Positions 5,486 through 5,615 of a DNA stretch of 5,615 nucleotides are shown here, in pieces. The notes beneath the pieces were generated by a model that saw only the letters and a list, made by a program, of their open reading frames with translations, made no database searches and was not told the DNA's origin. Origin of the DNA: an uncultured Flavobacteriales bacterium (GTDB lineage: Bacteria > Bacteroidota > Bacteroidia > Flavobacteriales > UBA7430); assembly GCA_913041775.1 (NCBI GenBank), contig CAJWJW010000095.1, positions 1 through 5,615 on the forward strand. Reading direction: 5' to 3'. The position numbers were made by a program, and so were the translations under genes. Numbering within the stretch: position 1 is the stretch's first letter; each line of letters starts with the position of its first letter.

Positions 5486-5615
5486 ATGAAAACTAACTAT
5501 TTAAGTATCGTGCTTTTAATAAGTGCAGGACTTTTTGCTCAAACAGCAGATTTAAGTCCTTACCAACAAAAGACCTTAAAAACAGAACGCTTTGCTCGAC
5601 CTGTAAATACAGGCG
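5486..5615 (+). CDS. Secreted protein of unknown function, N-terminal 43 residues, truncated by the window end
   Basis: The open frame begins ATG at 5486 and is still open at the window end. The N-terminus MKTNYLSIVLLISAGLFAQT is a classical Sec signal peptide: a lysine, a hydrophobic core of about 12 residues, and a probable signal peptidase I cut between LFA and Q, a very common ending in flavobacteria. There is no lipobox cysteine. The first mature residues (QTADLSPYQQKTLKTERF) match no domain I can name. The protein should reach the periplasm or beyond. Type IX secretion is possible, but its signal would be C-terminal and lies outside the window. The gene has a strong-looking promoter with tandem G-rich repeats, so its expression is probably controlled. 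The CDS call rests on the signal peptide and upstream promoter. Confidence 0.8.
   Translation, partial: MKTNYLSIVLLISAGLFAQTADLSPYQQKTLKTERFARPVNTG

Overview
The window looks like ordinary chromosome from a flavobacterium (Bacteroidota, probably Flavobacteriia). Four things support this: low GC; two exact Bacteroidota promoters of the form TTG, about 20 bases, TAnnTTTG; no Shine-Dalgarno sequence before any start codon; and proteins typical of the group (a mitochondrial-type aconitase, a YceI-like lipoprotein, and a secreted protein whose signal peptide ends in LFAQ). The genus cannot be told from this sequence.

Layout, left to right, all genes on the + strand: the 3' end of an ornithine aminotransferase gene (1-206) and its terminator (225-250); msrB, a methionine-R-sulfoxide reductase (284-661); a promoter (757-788) and a 755-residue aconitase gene (824-3091) with a terminator (3118-3147); a YceI-like lipoprotein gene (3188-3817) ending in a perfect 28-base palindromic terminator (3839-3870); a UmuC-type Y-family DNA polymerase gene with no umuD beside it (3978-5195); a 290-base spacer holding tandem AGGGGGTAATTG repeats fused to a textbook promoter (5373-5412); and the first 43 codons of a secreted protein that runs off the window (5486-5615).

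The genes do not form one pathway. Strong terminators split the window into mostly single-gene transcription units: amino-acid catabolism, oxidative-damage repair, the TCA cycle, an envelope lipoprotein, translesion synthesis and a secreted protein. The longest open frame for aconitase begins at GTG 770, but the promoter -7 box lies inside that extension, so the real start is ATG 824.

I found no clear new multi-gene system, CRISPR array, mobile element or RNA gene. The signals most worth following are the G-rich direct repeats that overlap the -33 region and spacer of the last gene's promoter, and the unusual C-terminus of the UmuC protein, which lacks the usual SPxYTT ending.
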